Translations under genes and position numbers: made by a program
Assembly (NCBI GenBank): GCA_950097015.1
Contig: CATNEN010000011.1
Coordinates: forward strand, 6,340,001 to 6,404,000
Reading direction: 5' to 3'
Length of the DNA stretch: 64,000 bases
Source of the DNA: Macrostomum hystrix
Taxonomy: Eukaryota; Platyhelminthes; Macrostomidae
Notes under the pieces: model-generated
What the model saw: the letters and a program-made list of their open reading frames with translations, nothing else
Told to the model about the DNA's origin: nothing
Database searches by the model: none
Shown: one piece after another, positions 62,901 through 64,000 of the stretch
How the letters are laid out: every line of letters begins with the position of its first letter
How positions within the stretch are numbered: the stretch's first letter is position 1

Positions 62901-64000
62901 ATGACTAATTTAGTTAGTGCAGGGTTGTATGACCAATTTAGAGAGTGTAGGGTTGTATGACCAATTTAGTGAATGTAGGGTTGTATGACCAATTTAGTGA
63001 GTGTAGGGTTGCATGACCAATTTAGTGAGTGTAGGGTTGTATGACCAATTTAGTGAATGTAGGGTTATATGACCAATTTAGTGAGTGTAGGGTTGCATGA
63101 CCAATTTAGTGAGTGTAGGGTTGCATGACTAATTTAGTGAATGTAGGGTTGTATGACCAATTTAGTGAATGTAGGGTTGTATGACCAATTTAGTGAGTGT
63201 AGGGTTGCATGACCAATTTAGTGAGTGTAGGGTTGCATGACCAATTTAAAGAGTGTAGGGTTCAATGACCTAATTAGAGATTGTAGGGTTCAATGACCTA
63301 ATTAGAGATTGTAGGGTTCAATGACCAATGAAAGATTGAAGGGTTGCATGACCAAGTTAGAGATTGTTGGATTTTAGGGTAATGAGCAAAAATTTAAGAA
63401 TGATAAGGATCAACAGACCTCAGCCTGGTCAATAAAAATCCGGCGCCTTGGAATGGCCAGCGGTACGTCAAGCCTTGGCAGATGCTGCAGCACATCTTTT
63501 TCGTTGATTGACAGGCGCACGCGTACAGGCCGGACATTGTCCAACTGATCGTAGGCGAACTCGACGGTCAAACCATTCCGGTTCAGCAGCTTCTTGAAGC
63601 TAGCCAGTGCGTCTGGGCCGTAAAAAATGTGCTCACAGTCGGCTAGAGCACACTCCAATGCCGCAGCTGGAGTTGACGACAGCAGGCCGTCCCGTTGCTT
63701 GGCAACGCACACAAACTCAGCTGGCACCACGGCACAATTTCCATAGTCGATAAATTTAACTAAACAGGATGAATCGTTGGGCCGGGCTAGTGCTGTCGCT
63801 CGGTACCATTCGCCATCATCTGGGTGCATCGCCAAGCAGATGGCCGGGCAGCTTGATGGCTCGATGGGTTCCGACTTTAGAGCAAGCGCCTTCAGCAGCA
63901 CTGTCTGTACAACCAGGGTAGCAGGTTGGGCGGTTGCTATGGCATTGCTATGGGCTCACTAACATCTAGATCTTGATAAAAGCTTAATTTTATTGCAAAG
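59904..64000 (-). CDS. Multi-Tudor-domain protein, 5' part outside the window
   Basis: C-terminal part (801 aa seen) of a Tudor protein of the kind that binds symmetrically dimethylated arginine on Piwi proteins in germ granules. Coding exons, minus strand: 63904-63419, 62737-62417, 61502-59904, all joined in phase 0; upstream exons lie beyond 64000. Three extended Tudor domains show the conserved core: GEWYRATAL with FIDYGN; AWYRARV with YIDYGN; GAWYRARV with FVDYGN. A fourth C-terminal one is degenerate (WRRIRIESV, then LIDEGE in place of DYGN) and probably cannot bind methyl-arginine. Between the third and fourth is a very acidic linker of about 100 residues (about 60430-60690). Tudor/TDRD1-like is the best guess; orthology is not resolved. 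Both introns are almost entirely minisatellite. Confidence 0.9.
61535..62402. repeat. 33/34-bp minisatellite in a Tudor intron
   Basis: About 25 copies of ccaactgtaagggactgtta followed by ccaatgtgtaatca (34 bp; 33 bp when one a is missing). It runs from 30 bp inside one splice site to 15 bp from the other, so nearly the whole 914-bp intron is repeat. The right-hand units share atcatcaactg, a local variant block. Confidence 0.95.
62750..63360. repeat. 28-bp minisatellite in a Tudor intron
   Basis: About 21 copies of gggttgtatgaccaatttag + tgagtgta (28 bp). It grades into more diverged units from about 63240 to 63360 (agagattgtagggttcaatgacc). It fills most of the 681-bp intron. Confidence 0.95.

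Overview
Organism. This is nuclear DNA of a bilaterian animal. The genes are split by GT-AG spliceosomal introns in the standard code. They encode animal-specific proteins (SHP-2 phosphatase, NETO-type CUB/LDLa receptor, CPEB, WRAP53/TCAB1, multi-Tudor protein, flagellar thioredoxin/NDPK protein), and tRNA-derived SINEs are dispersed through the window. A universal stress protein gene together with very dense tandem repeats fits a lophotrochozoan, perhaps a free-living flatworm. That placement is inference from gene content, not proof.

Layout. 851-9407 (-) SHP-2/corkscrew phosphatase; 9783-12422 (+) thioredoxin + 3 NDPK axonemal protein, head-to-head with it; 12423-15164 repeats and a SINE; 15165-28348 (-) NETO-like receptor, eight coding exons; 28349-31429 intergenic with a 17-bp array; 31430-32647 (-) universal stress protein; 34468-34668 (+) G-protein gamma subunit; 36560-37696 (+) broken, inverted copy of the next gene; 39418-43741 (-) secreted protein with a PAN-like module and an ALK/LTK-type glycine-rich domain; 45540-50048 (-) papain-family cysteine protease; 50745-52139 (+) CPEB; 53538-57373 (-) WRAP53/TCAB1; 59904 to beyond 64000 (-) multi-Tudor protein, 5' part outside the window.

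Gene models. The exon joins were worked out by hand. In each of the six spliced genes the intron phases agree across every junction and the summed coding length is a multiple of three, so the models should be close to right. The three plus-strand genes have uninterrupted coding sequences, while all six intact minus-strand genes are split. The genes do not form a pathway. Several suit a germline or ciliated-cell setting (CPEB, Tudor, WRAP53, axonemal NDPK protein), but nothing here shows co-regulation.

Repeats. The most striking property is that most introns longer than about 400 bp, and several intergenic gaps, carry their own 'private' minisatellite with a unit of 9-49 bp found nowhere else in the window. 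Exonic arrays have units divisible by three (27 and 42 bp); intronic ones often do not. Two SINE families, a hAT-like MITE and a mariner-like remnant make up most of the other recognisable repeats.
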